DNA of 64,000 nt from Dendrolimus kikuchii (lineage: Eukaryota; Arthropoda; Insecta; Lepidoptera; Lasiocampidae): positions 8,206,001 through 8,270,000 of the forward strand of contig CM034411.1 of NCBI GenBank assembly GCA_019925095.2. The letters run 5' to 3'. Positions 12,050 through 22,516 of this stretch are shown here, piece by piece (within the stretch, counting starts at the first letter, position 1; each line of letters opens with the position of its first letter). The position numbers and the translations under genes were made by a program. The notes beneath the pieces were generated by a model, which did no database searches, was not told the DNA's origin, and saw only the letters and a list, made by a program, of their open reading frames with translations.

Positions 12050-12665
12050 CAATGGCCAGATCAGTACCATTAGCCAATGGCCGTAGAGGCTAAGGAAGAC
12101 TGGAACCTAGCCACTAATGCCAGAATACAACTCAAGGTTGTTATGGTGGCATACTCTAGACCATCCTTTCCCAAAGTGGGTGATAACACCCCCTTGTGGG
12201 CGCTGCAGGCCTATAGGGGGGTAGTAAGAAACCCAAAAAAAAATGGAAGTGTTGTGTAGAGGCTTGGGGGGCGATTTGTAATTTCATCTAGCTAGGATGA
12301 CTCTTAGATACCGATGGAACTCTTAACTCTCGACTACAACTTGTGAACATCAACTAATATGCAACTGCGCTTAGGTCTCAAGTTAAAAGTCTTGTTTAGA
12401 ATGAATGTTTAATCTCCGCTAATATACCTCACAATAATCAATTAATTTAATTTGATGTTATAGTGGTTTTTAAGTAGGTGAAAAAATGGGGATGCTAAAA
12501 AATAATTTATTCTCAAAGTGGGCAGTGTACAAAATAAGTTTGGGAACCACTGCTCTAGAGCAAGGGTAGTAGCCATCCAGGGATGTAAATACCCTACCAC
12601 CTGGCTGTGGGTTGTTTTGTCACCTCTTATGACAGGTCACCAGGCTGCAAGAAGTTGTATTATTT
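12050..12665 (+). repeat. SINE-like repeat split by a hAT MITE
   Basis: The left half (to 12161) carries GACTGGAACCTAGCCACTAATGCC and AACTCAAGGTTGTTATGG. The right half (from 12553) carries GGTAGTAGCCATCCAGGGATG, CTACCACCTGGCTGTGGG and CTTATGACAGGTC. Together they give the order seen uninterrupted at 29180-29485. The 391-bp insert between is described separately. Confidence 0.8.
12162..12552. mobile_element. hAT-type MITE with 8-bp target duplication
   Basis: Ends are CATCCTTTCCCAAAGTGGG and, reversed, CAGTGGTTCCCAAACTTA, the usual hAT terminal pattern. Flanks CTCTAGAC (12154-12161) and CTCTAGAG (12553-12560) form an 8-bp duplication with one mismatch. No coding capacity. Confidence 0.85.
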
Positions 12666-15281
12666 CTTTTTCTTTCTTCTTCAAAATGAACCAATTGTCA
12701 TGTAAAGGTGGATCTTAGAACCCATTGCCACAAAAGACGAATATTAGAAATGACAAACCCAGAAATAACTGTAATTCTAGGAAGCCCTTAGACCTTTAGA
12801 TTATAAAAGACACTACAAGACTTTTTGTTTTATTGTAACTTCTAGACTTTTGCTTTAATTATAAAAAACACTGCTAAACTTCCAAGTAACATTTTAATTT
12901 CAGGCAATCAGCAGATACTTGTGAATGTTCAACACCCCAGCTCTACCTAATTCACCCACCCACCAGTGAAGTTGACACCAGAAGCAAATGCTTCTGTTTT
13001 AGAGGCAATTTATTTTTTTAATACACCTAACCTTTGATCAAAAAGTGCCTAACTAAAATGTTTCCTGTTTATAATGGTTTTTATCTTTATCCTCGTTTTT
13101 TTTAAATTAATTATATTTTTTCCTAGATTTCCTTAATAGCAGTGTTACCAATATTTCCCAATAATTAATATCAATTCATAAACATCACACGCCTCGGCAT
13201 AGGTGGAAAGCAATACATGTCCACAGAGAATTAGCAAGTCTTCTACATTATTAAACATTTATATTAATAATAAAAAATAAAGGTTTCCTGATTCCGCACA
13301 TTATTTTCCTACATCGTCTGCATGTTGTGATCTTAAGAAAACAATATAAGACCAGCGAACTGCTTGGGTTGGGAATAGGAACTATACATACCAGTTTACA
13401 AACCCAATACTAAGAATTATATTATTGTACTAGTGGATTTAAATAGTCGTTGATTTGACAAGATATGCATATAAATTATTATGAGAAATGTGTGTTTTTA
13501 GCAAAGTATTGAGGTCATGTAATTTGTGATATATTATGTACCTATGGACAGGATCTATACAGTTTTACATAATAAAGAGAACCTTATATCAGTAACTTAC
13601 AGTTTCACGCAATTAACACGCCTTTACACAAACCAAAGCATCTGAATTAAAGCCATACAGTACAAGCACTATTTTGTCAACCTGCACAATATTCTTCAAT
13701 TGCACTGCATATTTAGAAGCTTTGTGATAAAACTACTTCAGTATATTTAACACATCACTCAAATCGTCAAATTCGCGGTCAATCGTCACGAAATACATTT
13801 AAAACGGCAACGATACGTAAATAGTAAAATGTAAGAAACCGACCGAAAATGGCTACAACTAAACGAATGTAGACTCTCGAGTATCTACTTTATAAATGGA
13901 TCGTGAGACAGTTTTTTACACCAGAAATTTCTCGTAAGAATACACTTTCCAACAGCTTTTACTACCACAGGCTCCTACTAATGTAGACAGTACAAACAGG
14001 CATGAAAAATACTTGACGACTGACGTTCTATACGCCTAGGGAGCGGTCGGAATGCAATCTTCTACGAGAAACTACCAACTAGATGGGTATTTTATTAACA
14101 CTTACACACAATTTTAACACCAAATAGCGTCACTTATTTCAATCCACATCCGATGATCTTATCACCAATCACTATGAAATTAAAATTTAGGCGACAACGA
14201 AGCGAAATCGTCCCTCCACCCTTCTCTTCACCTAAATCTATCTATAGACAAAATTTAACTTTTTCTTTTTTATATTATGTTCATAAGCTACAACCAAAAT
14301 GATCATTGCAGTATGAATGCACATTTGAAAAAAAAACAGATTATTAGAAATAATATAATAGACATTTTGCTTATTTAATTTAGTCTTTGTAATTTTCAAG
14401 TTTTATCTTATATTTTGTACCATGTATCCAATACGTTAAATATACTCACCTTATCTCTTTCATTACTGGGATTCCTGGTGGCGTGAGCAAGATAGATATT
14501 TAAAAAAAAACTGGAATCTGTATATACAAGTTTTGTAAGCATTTGTTAAGTGTATGTGTATCCGAATGTATTGTCATTTTATTACTTCTACATAGTGTTG
14601 TAGTGAAAATGATGACAATTAGATAATCGATTACAATAGTTAAATTAATCAAAATTATTATTTATATCATAAATGACCAAAATAATCACCTACTTCATTG
14701 CTATTAATCTTAGTATAAGCGTTATAACCATTCATTTTCTTTACTATAGGTTAAAATATACGCGCTATAGAAATAATGAGTAAATTATACAGATTGTAAA
14801 ATAAATTAATAAATAACAAACACAAGAACTGGCCATAAATGAGCAAATTCAAATACAGTCCATATCAAACTTCACGACCTTTTCGGATTAGCAGCAAATG
14901 ACTTTTATATGTCTGCTTTGTATAAAAGTAAGTTATAGTAATAAACATTCTTTTGATCTTCTGCAATATTTGCACCCTTTTTCAAATCTAATAATAAATA
15001 TCAATAAAAGGAATCAATGAAACAATATTAGTTACATTCGCACTATTTTAAAATATTTGCGGGATAGATTATGTTTACACAGATTACATGTGTATAACAT
15101 GGCATGTTAAATGTTGAGAATAGTAAAGTGAGACTATAAGCAACACCGTCAGCTTAACGCCATAGGCTCATTCCTGTGTCATGTTATTTTCCTAGTTGAT
15201 TATCCCAAATTCATAGATGTTCTACATGTATTTGGTTTTCGTCGAAGAGATTTGTAATCTCTTCGTATTTTACCGTCAGCT
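12666..15281. other. no recognisable gene
   Basis: AT-rich sequence with no long frame, RNA gene or clear repeat that I can support. Confidence 0.4.
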
Positions 15282-15289
15282 CCGTAGAG

Positions 15290-15538
15290 CAGTGTTCCGC
15301 AAAGTATGTACAGCGGCACACTGGTGTACCGTGGTTATTAATTAGCGTGCCTCAGAAAAATAAGGTTATGCTTTAATTTAAACTTTAGGTTTGTTGATTA
15401 ATAATAAATATTGTTTCGATGATTAATAAATAAATGTTAATTAATATTACTTAAAAAAATATTTTTATTTGTGATGTAACTCCAAAAATTTTCATTTTCC
15501 TAGATGTACCTTGAACATAAAAAGTTTGCGGAACACTG
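15290..15538. mobile_element. hAT-type MITE with perfect 8-bp target duplication
   Basis: Terminal repeats CAGTGTTCCGCAAAGTATGT and, reversed, CAGTGTTCCGCAAACTTTTT; both flanks are CCGTAGAG (15282-15289 and 15539-15546). 249 bp, AT-rich inside, no coding capacity. The perfect duplication suggests a fairly recent insertion. Confidence 0.92.
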
Positions 15539-15699
15539 CCGTAGAGAATAAGCCGAACTATTGGAGAGCACCGAGGCCTCTTCGGATGTTTACCATCAGT
15601 TCATTCTCTATCAGCTAAAATTATTCATCAATTCCATGAAACAATACTCCTGTAGGCAATGATTCTTAAGAAAATTATCTTGTGTGTAACTTAAACTTA

Positions 15700-16440
15700 T
15701 ATATTAATTTTTTACTTTTTAAATGCGCAAATACTTCAATAACTTTAGAAATGATTAGTATATCATTTCTAAAGCTATTGAAGCACCTTTAGAAACTGTA
15801 CAACTAGCACGCATATATAAAGCCATCTCACTCTTTGGTGTATTATGCTCTCGATTTCCTTACGATGCACAAATCAGATCCTAACTTAATGAATATGGGA
15901 CCATTCGCGGCACTATATACCACTCGCGAGTTAAAAAAATATTTGAAAATCAGTCCACAATTGACGGAGAAATCGCTTTACAAGCCCACAAAAAATTAAG
16001 CGCCTGTAAAAAATGTAATATTTACACGCGTATACAAGCTGTTTTCTAGGAATTTAAGCACTCAGTGTTCTTTAATAAGGGCTATGCTCGATATTCCTGG
16101 GATCCTATCCACTCATCAAGTCCTGACTTGGTGACCATAGGACTACCTCGGGAATATACACTTACGAGTAAAGAAAACAATTTGAAAATCGCTTTACAAT
16201 TGACGGAGATATCGTGTTACGAAGAAATTGGTTAAAAATTTGCGTGAGTTTTTCTAATTCCTTCCTTTCATTAAATCCTGACTTTGTGACAATGGGACCA
16301 ATTCGGAAGTAAACAACCTTTTAATTAAAAATAAAATAAAATCGGTCCATAATTCACGGAGAAATCGAGTAACGAACATACAAAAAAACGCATACAGGAT
16401 TGAGAACCGCCTGCTTTTTAAAGTCGATTAAAAATGAACT
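15700..16440. repeat. dispersed repeat with three internal tandem units
   Basis: Same family as 9475-9770, but the 'tcctgacttggtgaccatagg ... tttgaaaatcg ... ttgacggagatatcg' unit is present three times, about 185 bp apart, before the shared end 'ctgctttttaaagtcgattaaaaa'. A short foldback (tttagaaatgattagtatatcatttctaaag, around 15745-15775) lies near the start. Confidence 0.6.
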
Positions 16441-16799
16441 TCTTTTCCTGTAGATGTGTGGTTTTTAACAAGAAATGAAATAATCTTCGTATAAATCAAC
16501 CAAATGGATTCAAAATTTACAGAACGGTCTACTACTACTACTATCTATTACTATAGGCGATTTTATTAAAAAAAAAAAAGGCAAAAGCCATAATTAATTT
16601 CTTTATTAGATTTTAAATAAGAAGTTTAAGTGTAATAAAAGTAGGATTTCAAATAATTATTACAGAGAAGAATTTAACAAGTGTGAACATATTTATAAGA
16701 TTATCTTTATAAGTCTAAAATAATATTCGTCCCATTTTAATTACAATGTTGAACAATATTAATGACGTAATCGATATTTAAATCAAGTATCAAATATTC

Positions 16800-17410
16800 G
16801 ATAATATTGTAGCCATTGCTAGTGTTGTGCACATATATGTATGTTGTGTTGTGTGTGCGTGGTGATTTGTGTTAAATGCTGATAGAAAGAAATTAAATAA
16901 ATCAGGTATATTTTGACGATGAAACTTACATAAATGTGAAGAAACGAAGTGTTTTGTGTTATAAAGTGCTTGTGAATCCGTCGGGAGGCGGTAATCCTGT
17001 ACGTTTATTCGCTATTTGTGGATTCTGGATCTCGTCGATGTACCATAAACAAAAATGTCAGCGATCTCGATTTTTTGTTTCTCGCTGCATACCCATCGTT
17101 ATATTTTAATTAGATCACACGAATGATATAAAGTAATATTAGAAGCTTTCTCCTGCGATATAATTTCAGCCGTAGATCTACCTGGAGACAATATATCTGC
17201 CATGGTAAACGTGCGTTTGGTGTGCTCGCGCCCGTCGACACCCGACTTATCTCATTGTTTATGTATGGAGAATAAGTCAGGAATTTTTATGGGTATTTGG
17301 CGTGTATTCTCGTTTTAATTGAATATCTGGAAACGATCAGAGGTACGGCGCGGCAGGTGGCGGCAGCGGGGTCGAAGCGCGCCGTCAGCGTCCCTCCGAC
17401 CGCCAAGGTT
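16800..17410 (+). promoter_or_regulatory. possible lgs promoter / 5' UTR exon region
   Basis: The first recognised lgs exon begins in mid-codon and has no in-frame upstream Met, so an upstream leader exon is expected. This region lies about 5 kb upstream. It has a GT-rich leader-like stretch (about 16825-16880) and a sharply GC/CpG-rich block (17340-17406) unlike its AT-rich surroundings. The frame across that block that would join the next exon in phase has a stop at 17320 and no Met, which suits untranslated sequence. Candidate donors (17407 GTTTTT, 16990 GTAATC) are weak. A short ORF with a good start context (gccATGg, 17203) is an alternative. This is inference from position and composition only. 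Confidence 0.25.
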
Positions 17411-18364
17411 TTTTGAGATCTCTATTTATAATAATATCTTGATCATTTGGTGCAGCATAATGACATTCTTGTAATGAAGTGCCGCTCCGTGGATTTGTGG
17501 GACATGTGCCAATTATTGTGCCCGTGACGAAACATCGCCGTCGATCAGTTTTGTATGTACACAAATGCATACCACTGCTGTTTATGTCAGATACGAGATC
17601 ACATGGAGTTAATGCTATTAGTTTTTCATTCATTCAAAGTTAGTGCATATCAAGTGCCTTAAACAGGATTATCAGTAAGATTCTGCTGCATATGCAAGCA
17701 CTAATTATCAACAAATATAATAGAAAGCTAAAAGAACAGGTATTTCATTATATTATACACTTATTCCCAATATCACTTCCAGTTATTATTTACTACATTT
17801 TGACCAATATTTGTTAAATTATTTATTTAAACTCAACCCTCTGTTTGGCTTTTCAGTTCATAATTATATGAATATACCATTAACCAAATTTAAAGAACTT
17901 TTGTTTAGAATTAAATATAATATGGATTAGTTACACATAGTAGCTGTATTTGTAGAAAAATAATAGTTATACAGTTTGCTTTTGTTTTTATTTATAAATT
18001 ACAAATTCAAGTTTTTTGAGCTGTATTTACAATAACTACCATAGAATTAATTTCAAATATCTCAATATTACTATTATAATTATTAATTCTCATTTATATA
18101 TATCCTATTTTTAATGATATTAACACATGTTTCTCAATTAAGTAAATTTCAAAAAACCCCTTTATTTCTAGAGGGGACTATATATAATAGTCCTATGTTA
18201 TACCATCTTATGTCTTGCAGATGTAGCCAAGGGTTATTACATTGTTTTAGATACATTTTTGTTGATGACGATAATATTGACAAATAACTCATAATAGATA
18301 CACTATTGTAGTTTTTTTCTCCTCTGCCGAACAAACAGGATTTGTCCGGCCTTGAACATACACA
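17411..18364. other. no recognisable gene
   Basis: Small open frames on the minus strand (82 and 61 codons) have no recognisable domain, splice context or repeat identity. Confidence 0.4.
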
Positions 18365-18460
18365 CTATAATACTTAATGTGTTAATTTTTATGCTTAAAG
18401 TAAGTCACATTTGGTCACAGTCACTAATACTGATGTAAGTGGACCAGGGGCATTATTTTT
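18365..18460 (+). repeat. dispersed repeat with CACAGTCACTAATACTGATG core, copy 3
   Basis: Contains 'acatttggtcacagtcactaatactgatgtaagtggaccaggggc', aligned with the 6580, 11320 and 58950 copies. Confidence 0.5.
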
Positions 18461-18712
18461 TGATATGGCTAAACACCACTAAATTTTCAACCACCATTAT
18501 ATTTTATTTACACAATTTTTTTATTAAATCTAATTTATAGCCAGGAAACATATGAAAATCTTAAAAAGGCCAGGTGTCTAAACCTTACTATTCATTCATT
18601 CTGAACGTCATACAAGTAATGTGAATTGCCTGTCAATATTAAGAAAATTAACTTAGACTACTAAGACATAAAAACCAAACATTACTTGATTCTAAATTTC
18701 ATATTGAAACAT

Positions 18713-19365
18713 AGTATAGGTAAATTAGCTTCAAGAAGTTTTTGCTGTATATTTACAGGAATTCTAAACTTGAAATTTAAAATATCTTGTACAATCAGCA
18801 AAAAGAGGTTCCTTACATTTTGAAGAAGAAAATATATTTACAATCAAAGTTGTGAAAGGTGAAAGTCAAATAAATAATAATTATTTACATTGCTAATTGT
18901 TGTAAGGTCCAACTATTGGTTTTAGTTTGATAATTAATTGATTTTATTTGTGGTTCATTCATGTTATTTGTTGCTAATTGATGTTATTTGATATTTCCCA
19001 AACTAAAGAAGTTTTGTATAATTTATAAAGTATATCGAAAATAAGTGCAATAGCAACTTAAGTGGTATTAAGACTCCCACTCAATTTGTTGCTAAATCAA
19101 CCAGAATATCATCGACTTCCATTGGAAAGGTGCTATCAGAAAGCAATTCTCATTCTTCAGAACAGGGACCAACAATTTAGTATTAAAAATTATGTTCAAT
19201 ATTAATACATTAATATTTATTATATTAATATGGCTGAATATTATTAGTTTCATATTAAGTACCTGCCTATAAAAGTATATAAAAAGTATTAGTTTATTTA
19301 TTTATTTGCTGACTGTACACTACTACAAATGCAAAAAGTCTCGAAGCTAAGGAACCATCAAAGCA
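18713..19365 (+). mobile_element. TIR transposon remnant with N-terminal transposase piece, copy 1
   Basis: Ends 'aaattagcttcaagaagttttt' and 'aaaaagtctcgaagctaag' are inverted repeats. The body is the inverted twin of 27050-27765. Inside are traces of a helix-turn-helix reading (LLLNQ/STRISSTSIGKVLS-like) seen more clearly in the other copy. Confidence 0.7.
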
Positions 19366-19760
19366 TCACTTTAAAGTGTGGAAGAAGAGTACTGAGGACA
19401 ATAGCTTAGTCAAAACCATAACTCATAAGACATTTTAGAAACAATTGTTACCATCAGTCTTTCTGGCATCCATTCTCATTTTTTATAGAATAACTCAACT
19501 AAAACTTTCAATTAATATCTTATTATTTAAACAAATTTTTAAGAAACTGAAATCAGTCATAAATTTAAAGTAATTTTTTAATTTTATCATTTGAACTGAA
19601 GAGAAATTCATTGTACTGGATTGGACTCATTTTACTGTCATTGTTTAATTCTAATTCCATGATGTAAGTATAGGAATGTACCATTTTTCTGCCCTAGCTG
19701 CATTGTGTTGTTAAATAATTGATTGTAGTTTACTAAAATGATGGTATTTTTATACTTATG

Positions 19761-20183
19761 CTAGCTGACCCGGCAAACTTCGAACCAATAAATAAAAAAG
19801 CTGAATGATAATTGCAGAATGTTTCAACTTTAGTAAAAAATGTGGTCAAAACTTAACCGGTATGAACATCAAACCTTTGACATTCAAAACCAAAAAAAGA
19901 AAAAAACCACTATTAAATTTAATTTGATTTCTCAACAACTTTTAAATTTAATTAATTTCTAAATGACAGGACGAACACATATTTCACAGGTAGGAATAGT
20001 TTGTAAGGGAAAGCGAAATTGTTGTTTTTACTATATTCCAAGCATTTTTTTCATATTTACTGACCTTTTAAACCTTCCCTGGACTTCCACAAATAATTCA
20101 AAACCAAAATTAGCCAAATCAGTCCCGGCATTCTCGAGTTTTAGTGAGACTAACAAACAGCAATTGATTTTTATATATATAGA
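19761..20183 (-). mobile_element. Helitron-type element, minus strand
   Basis: The minus strand starts TCTATATATATAAAAATCAATTG after A and ends with a hairpin-forming CGAAGTTTGCCGGGTCAGCTAG. It is strongly similar over its whole length to the copy at 33624-34065. No transposase. Confidence 0.8.
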
Positions 20184-20904
20184 TTTTTCATTAGGAAACA
20201 AAAATACAACATTATTTATATTATAGTGCAAAACTGTTGAATGTAACTGTTATTGTCCAAGGACTGTGATATATATTACAGCCAGCAAACACAAAAGTCT
20301 ATTACTTAAATATTCCAATATCATAGTAATTCAATATAAGTTTACTAATATAAATTGACCAATGTCATGTATAGAGGTAAATTTTTCAAGTGGAACTACA
20401 GGGTTAAATCCTAAGCTATATGAAATAGTGAAAAACACACAAAGGAGTTACAAGGCTGACTATGATGAAAACTAATGTGGTGTCATTGGATTTTTGAAAA
20501 ATCAATTGCACTTATAAGGAGTCGAATCAGCTGATTTTGAAAAATAAAACACCACACGGTAGATAGAGTAGCTTGTAAAGATCAATTTCAATGAAGGAAT
20601 CTCAAATGTTAAAATAAGGGACAGGCAGGTTTTTTAAATAAATTGGTTAATATTTTCATATATTTATAGACTACCATTGCATTTAATGCTAAATGCTAAG
20701 TGCTGCCAGCCTCAAAGAAATTTTATACCTATTTTGAAAACCTGTTAATGTGAGGGAAAAATTTAAGCTGGAAGCTTAAATTTTCTTACTCTCTCTTTCA
20801 CTGAAAATCCCAAAGTAGTGTTGGGTAGGATATGATTATAAAATGAGTTTGTAAGAGTAACATGACATTTTATATTGAACCAGTACAATAATGGTGCATC
20901 CATT

Positions 20905-21250
20905 TCAAAAAAGGCGAGGAGGTTTGTACAGTGTCTACCAGTACATTTGAAGCAATGAGGCCAGTGAGGCGGTGAGCGTCATTCCTTCATTTGTCCCATT
21001 AAAAAATTCTAGTTCGGAAATGCACATTAACAATTGGATGTGATCAGCCTCAGTAATTTTACTGGCAATCGTACTATGAGAAGTCATGTTGTCCCTCTCT
21101 GTTATGTGAGTATCCGTAGAGGCATTATTGTACTGTTGTAGCATAAGCCATGTTCCATCCTTCGTCCTATGTTTGAGACGTGACTAGTAACGCGACAATA
21201 ATGTTGAAGTCGTCATTTTCAAATTTTGAGCAATATCAGTACAATGTATT
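20905..21250 (-). pseudogene. unidentified coding-like remnant
   Basis: The minus-strand frame reads TKDGTWLMLQQYNNASTDTH, TSHSTIASKITEADHIQLLM, ELEFFNGTNEGMTLTASLAS, then LLQMYW, a stop and TLYKPPRLF. Only two stops (in RY*SRL and YW*TLYK) interrupt about 115 codons, and residue use looks protein-like. I do not recognise the family. It may be a decayed processed gene, part of a transposon, or a real exon: an acceptor-like acatag and a donor-like tg|gtagac flank 21171 to about 20940. Host or transposon origin is unresolved. Confidence 0.35.
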
Positions 21251-22164
21251 TTGTATGGGACAAATGTATCAGCTAACATGTGTACCAAAGATATACGACA
21301 CTTGTTATCTTATTGAGAACAATGAACACAAGTGAATTAAGTCAAAGAAAAGTGGGAAGCCACATTGTGCCTTCAATCACCTATTAAACCCATTTGTTGA
21401 TGGGTTTGAAAAAAACTTGCAAATAACAAAAAACTTCTGACCTAGTAAATATCCATCCGTGATTACATTTAACCCTTTAGCTCACTATTAGCACATATGT
21501 GTCCGTGATGAGAGTGCGGATCGCATTTGTGCACGTGATCGTTAATTGTGTTGTTGTCTCGCTCTGCTTATATAGGAGTTGTATGATTTGTATGAAGTGG
21601 GTATATTTTCTTGGTATATTACGAGATAGTGGTAGTGTTAGTCTTGCGGCTTTTTGGTATATCAATAAGTATATAGACAATTGTTATAAGGGTTAACCAG
21701 CTATGTTTGATATGTCTTCTGTAAAATTCCATCCACCAATATAAATCTAAATACTTTAATATAACAACAACAAACAAATATGAACAAAGAATAAACCTTA
21801 AAAATGTGTATAAAACAAAAATTATGTTTTAATGTTATAAAAGGAATGACTGATAACTTATTCCAAAATATTCAAATTTAGGCAAAGAGTTATTATAATG
21901 ATGTTTTAAATAAAGCAGTTATATTTAACTTACATGATTATCATTCATCATGCCTACATTAATATGTGGAAATATTTAATTTATGCAATTAGATTAATTA
22001 ATGGATACCAATTTTGCAATTTAGTGCAAATAAAGCTTGAAGTCTTATAAATGTATACCTTTTTTATATTTCAATGGCCTTTAATATTGTTAGACCAGTG
22101 AAAAATAACAAGAAAAGAGGTGTCAAATATTGTAGTATAAATAAGAAGAATAGAAGGTGGCAAA

Positions 22165-22300
22165 TAGAGAAGCGGCCCACATAATAAAAAGTGGTTACTG
22201 TTGCCTATAGACGTTTGCAACAGCAAGGGTGAAGCCAATGAATTGCCAGCCTTTAGGATAGAATAGGGATAAGAGCCTTAAGCAACCCCATGTCATAGTG
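22165..22300 (+). repeat. SINE-like repeat, subfamily copy
   Basis: Carries GCGGCCCACATAATAAAAAG, GTGGTTACTGTTGCCTATAG and GACGTTTGCAACAGCAAGGG, matching 2115-2232. It ends about 120 bp before lgs exon 1. Confidence 0.6.
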
Positions 22301-22420
22301 CAGCGAGCAAACCCCTTGGTGGTAAGATCTCTCCAGATCATTGTTGTTAGTTTAAATGGTATACTTGTATTAAATTTAAATGATGGTTATTTTTTGATGT
22401 TAGCCATGTTGTGTGTGCAG

Positions 22421-22516
22421 TCAAGTTGGCGAAGGCACGCAGGGGTATGATCAAGGAGAAGGAGAAGGGCGGAGGAGCCCGCCTCAAGGACGAGCCCAGT
22501 GATCCTGCTGAGCCAG
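22421..22516 (+). CDS. lgs: lgs exon 1 (first recognised coding exon)
   Basis: The acceptor is gtgtgtgcag|tc and the donor ccag|gtgaga. The reading is lysine-rich (MIKEKEKGGGARLKDEPSD) and ends in phase 1, so the split Gly codon is completed by the next exon. The first two bases complete a codon from an upstream exon. The Met at 22447 is the first in frame and is taken as the start; an upstream start cannot be excluded. Intron 1 (22517-26844) holds a cluster of Helitron-type elements. Confidence 0.75.

Noticed and set aside
17203..17316. 37-codon ORF MVNVRLVCSRPSTPD... as the lgs start
   Set aside because: The start context is good and a phase-1 donor could be imagined, but no splice site is convincing and no homology is recognised; left as an alternative only.
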